From positions 1 through 31,571 of the IMG/VR virus record IMGVR_UViG_3300006332_001381: DNA of 31,571 nt; one strand, 5' to 3'. The notes beneath the pieces are model-generated. The model did not search any database, had not been told where the DNA came from, and was given only the letters and a program-made list of their open reading frames with translations. A program made the position numbers and the translations under genes. Numbering within the stretch: position 1 is the stretch's first letter; each line of letters opens with the position of its first letter. Below are positions 28,201 to 30,794 of the stretch, piece by piece. The DNA comes from a virus.

Positions 28201-30789
28201 GAACTGGTTTAGGGACTTCTCCTTATACTGGACTTCTTCCTCATCATTGACCCTTATAGTACCGTTTCTCTCGGGCCATCCAATAGTACTGTCAACTGTT
28301 AGGATTTGACCGTCTACACTAAGAGGCTCAACAAGACGAGTCTTATAGGGGATAATAAACCTACCAACTAGAGTTTCTTCAGATATTGCTAATTCGTAAA
28401 TGGTGTCAGTACCTTCAATAATGGTAATGACGTTTTCAATCAAAGCAGATGCAGCAGTTACAGAATTATCAACTTCATCAGCATATTGGTTGATTTGAGA
28501 GTCAATAAGATTTGCAGCATCACCTTCTATTAACTCAGCACGTAAAATAGTGTCTACAACCCAAGTAGCATGGGATGGACTGATGATTTCATCCTTAGGA
28601 TAGTAAAGATCAACATCTTCACCAAATAGAATCTTAAAGAGGTATTGAGTTGCTAACTTCGTACCTTTTGAGATATAGAAGTCGGTAATATTCTTAATTA
28701 CCTGTACTGGGTTAACTTTGGCAAAATCAATATCCAAAGTCGGCAAATACTGCCTTCTAAACTTATCAAAGACTTCTTTAATGAATAAAGAGTCTAAATT
28801 GGTTACATAAGACCCTGCTGGGTGATTTGACTGTCTTAGAGCTGCTTCGCCAGCATATATCTCATTATGAAGGTTATCATAAGCTACAGGACCAGAAACA
28901 CCTCTAGCACATCCTAAAAAGGCACTAGGAGCATAATTTGCACCTTCTTCGATAATATCGAATCCAGTAACTTGATCAAACCCAACATCTACAGATGAAC
29001 GTGCAGCACGAGGTTCTGCAATGTATATTTTAGGAGGTTCTGTTTCTGAGTAACCAGATCCAAAATTAATGATATTAATGTCTGTAATTTCGCCATTAAA
29101 GATAGTTGCTTGTGCTAAAGCACCTGTACCTCCAATTGGCACTCCATATCCGTCTTTTCTGTCATCTACGATATAAACTGAAGGTGCATCGGTATATCCT
29201 TGTCCACCAGTCAACATTTCGATATTTGTTACTGATCCAGATGCTACAGTAACGTCTAAGACTTGAGCACCGATAGGATCGACTATTTTAGTCCTAGGAG
29301 GTGTCAGATACCCTCTACCACGGTTAGTAATCTGAATTTCGTAAACTTGACCATCCTGGTTGATTTTAGCGATTGCAGTGGCATTAATACCACCCTCAGG
29401 TGCTTCATCAAGATATACTGTAGGAGGATTGCTATATCCACTACCCATAGTGTTAACAGTGATGGAATCGACGTTAACACGTCCTTCACTGTCAATTGTT
29501 GGTTGAGAGATGACTGCACCACCAGGATTCTTAAATGAAATCGCTGGAATGAAATCATAACCACTACCACTGTTAGTAATGGTCAAAGTATCGACCATTC
29601 CAGTAGTATCGTTAACTGTAAGACTTATTTGTGCAGAAGTACCGTTAGGATCGTTTGGAGACGCTACAATTGGGATTGGAGGGTTATATGAGTTATATCC
29701 TTGTCCACCATCGATTAAATTGATGTCTTTAATACCACCAATCAATGATTTGGCAGTTGAACCTCTTCCATCATTACTTGTGATAACAACTTTAGGTGCA
29801 AAGTCTAATCTATACTTAGATCCACCATTTTTAGGTATTAATGCCCCAATTGTCCCATCAGTAGCAACCTTAGCAATTGCGGTTGCTCCTGAACCGTAAG
29901 AAGGAGCAATATATTCAACAGACCTAATATGGATAGCGTCAGCAGCTCCAATTTCATTTTTGAAAACAACTCTATCTTCAAAAACGGTAAAATCTTCATA
30001 AGGGATTTGTAAACGACCATTTTTATTAATAATTAATCCAATTTCCGAAGTTGGGGTGTATGAACTCCCATTTACTCGTAATGGATACTCTTTTGTGTTT
30101 TGCCACTCCTGATATGGAATAGAATCCGTTACAGTGATGGTTTGATCGGAATATCCGACCAAATATGTTAATCTAGTGAATTCTGAATCATCTGCACCAG
30201 TTCTATCTCTAGGTGGACTATCAAAACGTATATTAAACCCTTCAATGAAGTAATCTACGTTTGGCACCAACATTGTGTTGTAGGTAATCACAATTAAGTG
30301 CTCTGCTGAAGGAGGAGCGACTGGAGTACCTAAAAAGCTTAGTTGGAAGTTGTTTTCAACACCATCAAACAGTGTAAATGGGTTTTCTAGTTGTTGCTTC
30401 TTCTTATTAAACTGGGGAAAAGAGATCCCAGGAGTAATAATAACATCAGGACCACGAGTAACAGATTCATAGTAAATTACCTCATTATCAATCATTATGG
30501 AGCCATTTTGCTCCTGGAACCCATCTATACCTTCAATTTCAATCTTTTCATCGTACAGACCAATATCCTTGAGCAATTTAGTTGCACTTGCAAGTTGCTC
30601 AGAGGTATAATTATCCAGATCAAGATATCTCAGTAAATTATTGAGAATATCGTAAGGACGACCTGTTTTCTCTTGAGACTTATAGTACTCAAAGAGGAAA
30701 TTAACTAATTGTCGGTCTTCTTGACGAATAAACTCAGGTAACTGATTTTCGACCCTATCAGAGACGTTGATATTCTTTGTAATCGGCAT
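7261..30789 (-). CDS. Giant multidomain baseplate/adhesion protein at the gp7 position (7,842 aa)
   Basis: One unbroken 23.5 kb frame, roughly 0.8 MDa, starts 5 bases after the gp6 stop with no strong Shine-Dalgarno sequence. Residues 1-250 form a conserved opening (MPITKNINVSDRVENQLPEF; RPYDILNNLLRYLDLD). Then: GxGY repeats (about 297-623); a helical part (about 645-1120, KGTKLATQYLFKILFGED) like large myovirus wedge proteins; GxGY repeats (1130-1354); YHYH-like domain (1432-1540); EF-hand loop (1619-1630); probable beta-propeller (1845-2220); LamG-like domain (2227-2437); twin carbohydrate-binding-like modules (about 2665-2790); degenerate cupredoxin-like domain (about 2950-3020); GxGY repeats (3120-3330); split LamG-like domain (4131-4412); YPR array with helical inserts (4163-6525); helical stretch (to about 6690); jelly-roll-like module (6886-7083); two FDG/VNG beta modules (about 7547-7700) and GxGY repeats. 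Order suggests the gp7 wedge position; adhesion is inferred. Confidence 0.9.
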   Translation of the reverse strand: MPITKNINVSDRVENQLPEFIRQEDRQLVNFLFEYYKSQEKTGRPYDILNNLLRYLDLDNYTSEQLASATKLLKDIGLYDEKIEIEGIDGFQEQNGSIMIDNEVIYYESVTRGPDVIITPGISFPQFNKKKQQLENPFTLFDGVENNFQLSFLGTPVAPPSAEHLIVITYNTMLVPNVDYFIEGFNIRFDSPPRDRTGADDSEFTRLTYLVGYSDQTITVTDSIPYQEWQNTKEYPLRVNGSSYTPTSEIGLIINKNGRLQIPYEDFTVFEDRVVFKNEIGAADAIHIRSVEYIAPSYGSGATAIAKVATDGTIGALIPKNGGSKYRLDFAPKVVITSNDGRGSTAKSLIGGIKDINLIDGGQGYNSYNPPIPIVASPNDPNGTSAQISLTVNDTTGMVDTLTITNSGSGYDFIPAISFKNPGGAVISQPTIDSEGRVNVDSITVNTMGSGYSNPPTVYLDEAPEGGINATAIAKINQDGQVYEIQITNRGRGYLTPPRTKIVDPIGAQVLDVTVASGSVTNIEMLTGGQGYTDAPSVYIVDDRKDGYGVPIGGTGALAQATIFNGEITDINIINFGSGYSETEPPKIYIAEPRAARSSVDVGFDQVTGFDIIEEGANYAPSAFLGCARGVSGPVAYDNLHNEIYAGEAALRQSNHPAGSYVTNLDSLFIKEVFDKFRRQYLPTLDIDFAKVNPVQVIKNITDFYISKGTKLATQYLFKILFGEDVDLYYPKDEIISPSHATWVVDTILRAELIEGDAANLIDSQINQYADEVDNSVTAASALIENVITIIEGTDTIYELAISEETLVGRFIIPYKTRLVEPLSVDGQILTVDSTIGWPERNGTIRVNDEEEVQYKEKSLNQFIECTRSKNGVVEDWDPGTIVQSDIYVYVNRGTSTECKLRVLGIAEAGTTVLNDTGSYYLQGDKLKVANLGSTAEELRLQSWLYNVKKLIQVNTITPGGVNNQTATVVCDNPHGLLVSDQVTIYGANPVVYNGTFTVTSRIDQFTFSYQIAVPTEIIPGGNILLSVDLNRGKSDITSINKVVSEFTTNIQNAFFNDNYVYVAASGLPNYKIGPFTGSALIPGNQRKLLRFPRLVQTISERKTVDPGTPIGAWINGVSIWSYKSREFIQYGPLTSITVTNSGIDYDAGAKPNVEITGGGGSNAAAEVVVNGSLDSFEVTEGGSGYTFSPLVSIVGGNGSGATAQAVITGGRVTRILVEQPGKDYTTQPLVSITGGGGSGATATANVRGTIQSVNVTNFGSGYTSLPAIKVNSGEGSLAQPIVINGRIVSIAIINSGESYTTAPTVIINGDGFGAIAKATIGTIGEDKGRVLGITITNKGIGYTQGLTTVRLEAVGQLATFTPTVYQWNKNLEYDLDTKFDNARGYVFTGYNNQFGGEYAHLSDPKELRYVVGDNVYLDPVTQTFKELESNFQHSPIIGWAFDGNPIYGPYGYIDPTDANSGIRRMRTSFKLKANVVYDETTNPNPSRVDGPPIATYAAGTFVDDYYYDFQSGDLDNYNGRFCKTPDYPEGTYAYFVTIDASEAGLPEYPYICGPQFNSLPDDWNFSQVATQENIPNGVVRYRDPYTDVDIDVDRQPNQEADVFTTEIEGYPIIFEIQDSNNDGLIDANEQQEILEMSEEATLQIYDYFPRVSEESRVDIEVETTTQFENAQIDGFVVENPGVSYQVNDTVFFDNEGTGGFGASALIESVKGQRIIGYQKEVIGDRPYGKITTAEGHELRQQDEIIVNSRPVIDNTSKTYRVKVVAGVERINILQAGTGYNNDIPPTFELITDSGKDAELQLVLENTGQINNVNIINSGNGYDSDNPPQIRVSHPQQYKKTRYWITEYKEAAGQVSVHDTWTTADRYTYVCGSVLETDGDQAAFLVKFDDLGQKVWERNLLPTNSGVKKAEFVKMYIDESLEDDVIYIVGHTYDPNNSQYNPDIWLGQYKSGFNNANAPDGILQWQKAIAGISGLSRRDWVTTIALDQEKRIYIAGYTDSNSPDPNDMWVIQCDLDGDLVEKRKIASADDSEMINQIKWISDDRFFFVGVNDQNNDCIFGVFFFDGANLEIEYIRQVPAVGGYVRNPQFTVDEYGDAILIWDFYNGATQKFEKVQVNKFPIATANAGWEWSKSVTISGNVDSIQHAGVSVDVFGNYTLVTDVIESENERYAVVHYLKYDGTVIKETKINDTVNIGIQAKTHTVDSSGDCIVAVDRRQSDQLASYRFNDENDLDFDHTKLNKSTLTLHTPSNASVDTSIYKFGTSSLKLSAACPVKFPAYNLTTKEWSARAWMSIATAHHATQTKPLLFDVTPITGDSIQVELDGDNTSGNYEKVVIYVNSVEVATSATATNWTLFGGGAWVHVTFQKREESLGLYQYEVYFNGNLVANFQSTSDISVGDLTVAGKFSGPVVGNSMIGWIDDLVIDDVAPYNGTYVIPTEEIAITTSISDTALIKFDRLHDKRGAYTLTGLTEYTNIAFEDIETPTTWTDLGLAAFSAWQVGAGGLQILDMSQTISTMNPATYTFSNALTEYGTKTSTVPSPLGKKLTITADVISKYYLRDALYQKIDNVLEFTFTQDVKLTKNSIIQQFTTNAGGQDIVSAYGTIVEVPNENAILEQDRGVGNKYKVGKIYGNFNNTDRFKTDVGDVNQIAGTYFQVEEPEIPWAAGVSVTVGEQRYYDKKIYQSQGTGTTGTIPPVHTGGVVSDGLINWVFIDDAGKFTVDLTQHPYPMPQYLANDMPEWDNGKLYVVGQRVWHKLNVYEVATGGAGVSGTTPPTHTTGAASDGGVTWDHVSTSESIATYARTLPYDLGNNYTVQIVEIQPGSLYIPEDVVSINSGNITEAEDRKSVEISGFASVKKIRVTVRLEKDIIRNAVNNTNLVYFTSNSPHGFKVGDIIFSEGFQGDQFNGSFFIDQIIGSREYTLGIRSTAVSEPTFNNNAIASVNIYAKHPTLEFTRNHQYVFDVSDTSNLNYYLSFSQDNQYKLEYSFNNITREGTPGVPLGAGNYPFVKFSVLGDVTNISYYFDPSRTGSDSPVGENSFIDVITTPYEGTFSVAEVITDTEFRFQLLKEPEKTNAEVGTDEFDQVYSYYSTTSTRAVGPINTIKLVSPGGFYQKLPIISDIASFRQIEKIVVNDGGTEYAPGVYYEVPVAGDGEGGKATITVEFDDTVGSGTITGAAVASPGKGYTTASIDIESIEGILGSGLTGSGAVINVVIPAFGTGAVIFAKGTNVGKIKKLKNNNFGYDYTHDYTLRPEITFPINAQLTSTSILDSITVTDPGSGYSQAPAVLLSGGGGSGAIAEATIRNGRIESIIIKDPGAGYSSSPTVELRSSFNYVVNLDLGLLQFAFPHGIVNGSEVKLNVVDTGEGTEFPLSSGATGRLNGNTTYYAITGTANSLEPDQMKLAITFANAELGDGLAFVNAGTGRQQVLTKAFGATADANVITSTFLEGELVYQGSSLDTATATGYVSTNEGWQIGPRILKIVNYDNTFTKGESITGVISKSSGIISDLNIAKGVLEIGPITKTTGQFIDDVGKPSEIIQKIQDSYYYQDFSYAVKSSVSIGDWKDILIKNVHPASFKVFGELNLEDYGYIANKEIDFELTKSVELTREAVVPNIQNFALAEPIYSEFNNTEVLFRQKRLTSSENILTSVVQRLDDISGQFDGVKTQFPLTVNNGENVIASGDQLLIVLNGVAQTPNTSFEVQGDSIVFAEPPRPPASVKYVSVTIAAQATKDFELSFTSGIFPNIGNELVGVVSTARLTVTSVSGSVISGFVTQGTFIIGENCQVGATGFSGTLSSVTDVTSTGLYLFNEKVTNLSGDTAKVETSNLETGQETPIAKLRYSIGAATTEVELVAITTAGGALPAGSFTLNDDYQIGSEIVTVTEVVNGSDSTTITVTRGVSGTAQVSQQENTPIYSTEISVTDTLTLSKTAGTYQSTPGLYDIQLNDYIIGAKSGVVAKIIATSAYQDPVTNEFIEQVNISEGSSFFGLLFNRLASISYPNKVLDNISESQVSIVDFTDNITAFDSSFPPSEGISNNILIYDNESGNFTDEEFIRNYKVDYGGNSGGEFGNSDKINVHKLTFKDSVGSGFLSRGQVIRTTDTKAEIVGYNASQQTAFLGKIGRSSYDGNDYHTATFVGSSQLNTNNKKYGTACLALSPGASAHTFVSGVTDAIVASNGATGSFTAATGTTYNPFTGDMVIEIGTHTLTTSNKVTILDSGVVFTCAQDGNTANKAYPRATDPSSGLALTITAETDTTITVNVGAVAIDGYLTVPTSTEFGFGTGAFTIECWIKLNTIAAGSKTIFDMRSGATELAPYLYVDGANIKYFNNGSVTITGATNLVVGTWYHVALSRNGTDTKLFLNGTQEGSSYSDSSDYGSTKPIRIGGDYAGSAITTGYIDDLRVSNTARYTTTFTAPVGVLQGDADAKLLIHFDGTDGQTYTEDWSGGESLTTGEEFNNDSILETTRAIGRHTYDGGTSSNAITITAGSVNKDVTDATYDYETGELVLTIGSHSFTTSDTLTIGANKLSFTCTLDNNATSHTYPRTTDPAYGTTLAISAVTGTTVTVNVGIASKGFAKKTHRYLDAADLILKNSDFIKKEVVYSMRQRYPELVILGTRYTPTAATYDAATGLLSMTVDGNSLTNGGTVTPSGATYTATTGVMTLTKLNHGLKNGQRVNIKVGGVTFTCTMDSGSTNHSYPRATDPVAGKWIPISNVTDHTFDVNIGASPQVTYTPVSGTTYDPNTGLMVLEIGAHNLTAGTSVKLAPNSLTFSCGFGGASGPAAEKTYPRSNGNDPFYNTSINIESVTATTITLQVLTTIPSTNTDAHTFVSATSGAVITGGNYTHTFVSALTDGVTVEKDRVKINDGALSFTCSMDNNASTKTYPRATDPASKQVALPIISSSTTNLTVNVGTSPLVNFKPTAASYTPATGVFVMTIPNHTINVGTQLRLSPNSFTFTCDYNGDGNTTQKTYPRASGANGTAGGASNNTGVADAAYNTSLDVLAVGTTTQNVSTASYDPATGILTINTASAHNLVSGNRVQIADNSLTFSCALGGAGVHTYVGGTAAGAISVTGAGNKDVTGATYDPGTGVLVLTSVGHGLTTSNTIKIAANSLDFTCDKDQHGSTHSYPRATDPIYNLAQAITAVTTDTISINVGVATAGKSYPRQTDPISGKWVEVTIVDSDTFTLDIGKSINASTHAFVSATAGAIIKQTGTVTINVGTSSDTSTHNFVSAADNAVVTGGNYVHKFVSAVTGGVIADAGVNCEDDIRDSLNAIVQDLRNGSNSHIWDAASYYVDRTLTPVQIAQIEPAVKETLFAYEKVDDMLQYIITNTLWTVQGDHGLTQKTDTTITDSTYPTGVHTFVSGVTNAITAGGGASGTFTAVTGTTYNPATGDMVIEIGSHSLTTDNTVTIANGGVTFTCDADNNTLETAYPRASDPSSGTALPIIAETATTITVNVGKAVPTFTPTSATYNAGTGDMVLTIGAHQLTTSSRVDIAPGGITFKCQMDGNESNKSYPRATDPAANAVLPVTAVGETRHTITDGAYNPTTGAMTLTVSNHGFEAGDHIKMDDNSITFSCAFGGASGPAAQKSYPRSSDPISGKYVPISNVTTNTFDIQVLDVVPSTNTDTHSFVSAVADGLAHQDGTITVNVGASAAKDQFIHTFASATHGAVRVLNFNTGDCADVYSTIGNLIDILTDTITNASAATPVDHLATITKLQPVAEFQGGIIDALHKVELDISYHDSATDVLYTPRIDPSSQDRFRDAANLLRENNSVIVDKAAFDMLDRYPDLSNDMPRNADGSGNGTLRCKTDLGLIVEGVAKDIQYGGNKNTLRAAKFYVDNKNEIQHIRLQLPQSIYAHERLALYMKQAVSGDLDYNNTDNIITGDWGITNDTPGAQFSVSAATYDVASGDLTMNIGTHQVPAGRMIQLATNSLSFSCTYGSGNHTYVGGIVKYANTGDHTFVTGAENAVSVDGLNFTAQSGTNYDPTTGKMEIFIGTHTLTTANTAIIADGGITFTCTKDGNASNHAYPRSTDPASNKTLVITAVTATSITVNVGIANALMVTGADTAHTYNGATSSNAITVTGGSQFDVTDAVYDPLSGQLDMTIGSHSLAAPTLHTAEAGSAYNPTTGVMTLKVSGHNFSNGDLVYLDDGAITFSCTYGSGNHNYTGGPAVGAITANTGIVYNVTDADYTPTTGVMVLTIGGHNLTTSNLVTITAGSLDFQCDLDNYGSTHSYPRTTDPVYNTAIAITAVGTNTITVNVGASSAGTAYPRANDPISNKWIPISGVTTDTFDIQVLDVTPSTNTDPHTFVSGAADAIKRAATTVTIGQDKLSFTCGMDSNTATKTYPRATDPVFNTAIAVSAVTATGITVNVGQSSGFVISDVDYNPTTGDMEMTIGNHALTTSNTVTIAPDVLAFTCDADNHQTVHTYPRTTDPSYNTAIAITSVTATSITVNVGAASGGQTKTYPRSTGADYAYQRDLKILSSTTDTITVNVTDGKPTSIDSPHTFVSAIANCVTVPGDCANVKDAIDTLITTVNDIIAPTGSDYDIGGNRLYFNRDYITQEIAGRQSALGLLGTELEYTIDSGTFSALTYDISNYRTYIEEFIIAAISDLQTGGNNSVIAQMEKFLDPTKKITPVGDELYAFFFAHESIKLLSEKAIKNLLYSKNTSVSGDQYEAAHTSIAAYRDTETPTNIDEVWYRMRDLIDFGLDTLFPGDIEARSVVKNIVYNKNYYKAEITSLVTNQFGSNTWVYDSFIDDVVNNIQYDYITSNTVDTQTAYTLDFSAVSGTFVVGETITNNSTTAIVLYSSGSRMVIGSVIGTLYTAGANLTAPGSGATATIATGGITAAHEWYNNYSNVKTIENAKNDVSSLIQGSANNTNLWVNPEVFDQNWATSLVTVTNNAAISPDSTLTSEKLVVAASAGEHKIERSYNLTSFDTFDTDTIKWDADTETFDTGANNATQTFTSSFFVKQGENNRVRFTVFLDSGTENAHFSVNLNTGELGNLFNSSGVNVSAHGSIPLGDGWYRLYMTIDVGYGFSTINNRISVLSNTGLLDWTGAGGTGLYLWGAKLTTKSLGTYVSVLGTEFYTNAEYNIKTFALDLLREYMKQALSDTLVNPSPAASFYKFYDGASAAYYNTDTAMALIGSSLDIISGQLKDNEHYTTISGNNALPTLTKFYGDIVVPVGISGEIVQSDYAYSVTSDVSAEIQQLTLNEAKVAKDYKRFRIDGNITDGPFTMNESVQKQGDSGITGVVYGFHEDDNYKYLDVAVTAGTWQVTDVIQGLANTTLAQISAIENRMHLIDVKGNFVENIAFQGFTSNKTAEPVSYTTNSAAVLDNTGGKLTVDTASLLGSLETTSVVYPNSSKIYLDVKKFNGLDVKVGGKVASTGHVRLSVTVDSNLTTFTVGNRLYRIVNDGQDTDNYGIISEYDSVNNYIYYVPVEGIIGSGDTVGDYSTSNVTLVGKATVSGDLSVAGAASARIQEIRDVSINKRLYLTNVNGTFSARDGLRGGDNYRSASIGKKVLKARTKRFFKGFDGTQTTFNLTTANGQQYLPDPEGHMMVFVNGILQPPGAGNAYTAFSDKIQFSEAPELGASFTGFYLGKLRQLDDIGFEFDSLRQSFNLKRDDIFYSLTLTDGVQSSTIRPENNIIISVNGVLQEPGVGFELVGSRIIFSEVPRFGSTFVGFSYVGSEADVDADVVVPPVEAGDFIDIEGEVSDREVAVIESSNSLITFDYLGSVFGQNANATAVLTSGYIDRVSVTSGGSGYTSRPVVRLDSISGFDGQVKALVGIAGVTVTNVGSGYQDPGVDVETTVPSDWTPPDLSLYGEELVDPEIL
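7690..8150 (-). repeat. Two consecutive FDG/VNG beta modules near the giant protein's C-terminus
   Basis: Two copies of a module of about 70 residues occur back to back: FDGTQTTFNLT to VNGILQPPG to IQFSEAPELGASFTGF, then FDSLRQSFNLK to VNGVLQEPG to IIFSEVPRFGSTFVGF. Related copies lie near 19.55-19.83 kb (FDGVKTQFPLT, LNGVAQTPN, IVFAEPPRPPASVKY) and in the N-terminal part near 30.15-30.4 kb (FDGVENNFQLS). The module is probably a beta-sandwich used as a spacer. Its function is unknown. Confidence 0.7.
9540..10135 (-). other. Jelly-roll-like module in the giant protein (about residues 6886-7083)
   Basis: The segment opens NLWVNPEVFDQNWATSLV, contains FTSSFFVKQGENNRVRFTVF and GDGWYRLYMTIDVGYGF, and ends GLYLWGAKLTTKSLGTYVS. 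This pattern recurs at the ends of phage tail proteins and resembles carbohydrate-binding jelly rolls. A sugar-binding role is inference. The recognition is by pattern only. Confidence 0.6.
13150..13750 (-). other. Longest helical insert within the YPR array (about residues 5680-5880)
   Basis: The segment begins GDCADVYSTIGNLIDILTD and includes FRDAANLLRENNSVIVDKAA, YPDLSNDMPR, LRCKTDLGLIVEGVAKDIQY and RAAKFYVDNKNEIQHI. Related pieces occur at 14.76-15.0 kb (NCEDDIRDSLNAIVQDL, WDAASYYVD), 16.94-17.06 kb (YLDAADLILKNSDFIKKEVV) and 10.7-11.2 kb (GDCANVKDAIDTLITTVNDI). It is a second repeat family, predicted helical from its composition, alternating with the beta units. Similar text is familiar to me from large proteins of marine T4-like phages. 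No function is known. Confidence 0.65.
17989..18303 (-). repeat. YPR unit lying inside a LamG-like domain
   Basis: Residues 4163-4267 (AHTFVSGVTDA to VNVGAVAI) form one YPR unit. The residues before (KKYGTACLALSPG) and after (GYLTVPTSTEFGFGTGAFTI) join as one LamG-like domain if the unit is removed. An ungapped comparison of residues 4164-4263 with 5362-5461 (14407-14706) gives 73 identities in 100 positions by hand count. Confidence 0.75.
20800..21430 (-). repeat. GxGY beta-repeat cluster 3 in the giant protein
   Basis: Residues about 3120-3330 hold four clear copies (GGTEYAPG, PGKGYTTA, PGSGYSQAP, PGAGYSSSP) and one weaker one, separated by GGGGSGAxAxATI-type turns. The copies match those of the two larger clusters in the same gene and of the 1,374-residue protein. 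Confidence 0.75.
23480..24110 (-). other. LamG-like (concanavalin-type) domain 1 of the giant protein
   Basis: Residues about 2227-2437 show the usual LamG order: KFGTSSLKLS, an Ala-Arg-Ala-Trp strand (EWSARAWMSI), WVHVTFQKR, YFNGNLVANF and a closing GWIDDLVIDDVAPYNG. In other proteins this fold binds sugars or proteins. It directly follows the probable beta-propeller. Confidence 0.75.
24130..25255 (-). other. Probable beta-propeller segment of the giant protein (about residues 1845-2220)
   Basis: The segment repeats the pattern of SBBP-type propeller blades: AAFLVKFDDLGQKVWERNL, VIYIVGHTYDPN, IALDQEKRIYIAGYTDSNS, DMWVIQCDLDGDLVEKRKI, FTVDEYGDAILIWDF and VDVFGNYTLVTDVIE. I estimate five to seven blades. 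Blade families of this kind are usually extracellular. Confidence 0.6.
26180..26495 (-). other. YHYH-like domain of the giant protein (about residues 1432-1540)
   Basis: The segment reads HSPIIGWAFDGNPIYGPYGY, then DLDNYNGRFCKTPDYPEGTY and AYFVTIDASEAGLPEYPYIC. This is the pattern of the YHYH family. A second copy is in the 1,374-residue protein, with DGYPIYGPWGY and TPDYPNGTYAYFM. Confidence 0.7.
26730..27410 (-). repeat. GxGY beta-repeat cluster 2 in the giant protein
   Basis: Residues about 1130-1354 hold six copies of about 35 residues each: SGIDYDAG, GGSGYTFS, PGKDYTTQP, FGSGYTSLP, SGESYTTAP and KGIGYTQG, with GGGGSxAxAxV-type turns between. The pattern is a short beta-strand repeat. 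Three cluster-2 copies keep a near-identical GGGGS or GGNGSGATA turn. Confidence 0.8.
28920..29905 (-). repeat. GxGY beta-repeat cluster 1 in the giant protein
   Basis: Residues about 297-623 hold eight copies (GGSKYRLD, GGQGYNSY, SGSGYDFIP, MGSGYSNPP, RGRGYLTPP, GGQGYTDAP, FGSGYSETEPP, EGANYAPS). It separates the conserved N-terminus from the helical gp7-like part. Confidence 0.8.
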
Positions 30790-30794
30790 CTATC

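Noticed and set aside
7261-30789. A diversity-generating retroelement acting on the giant adhesin.
   Set aside because: I saw no reverse transcriptase, accessory gene or matching template/variable repeat pair in the window.
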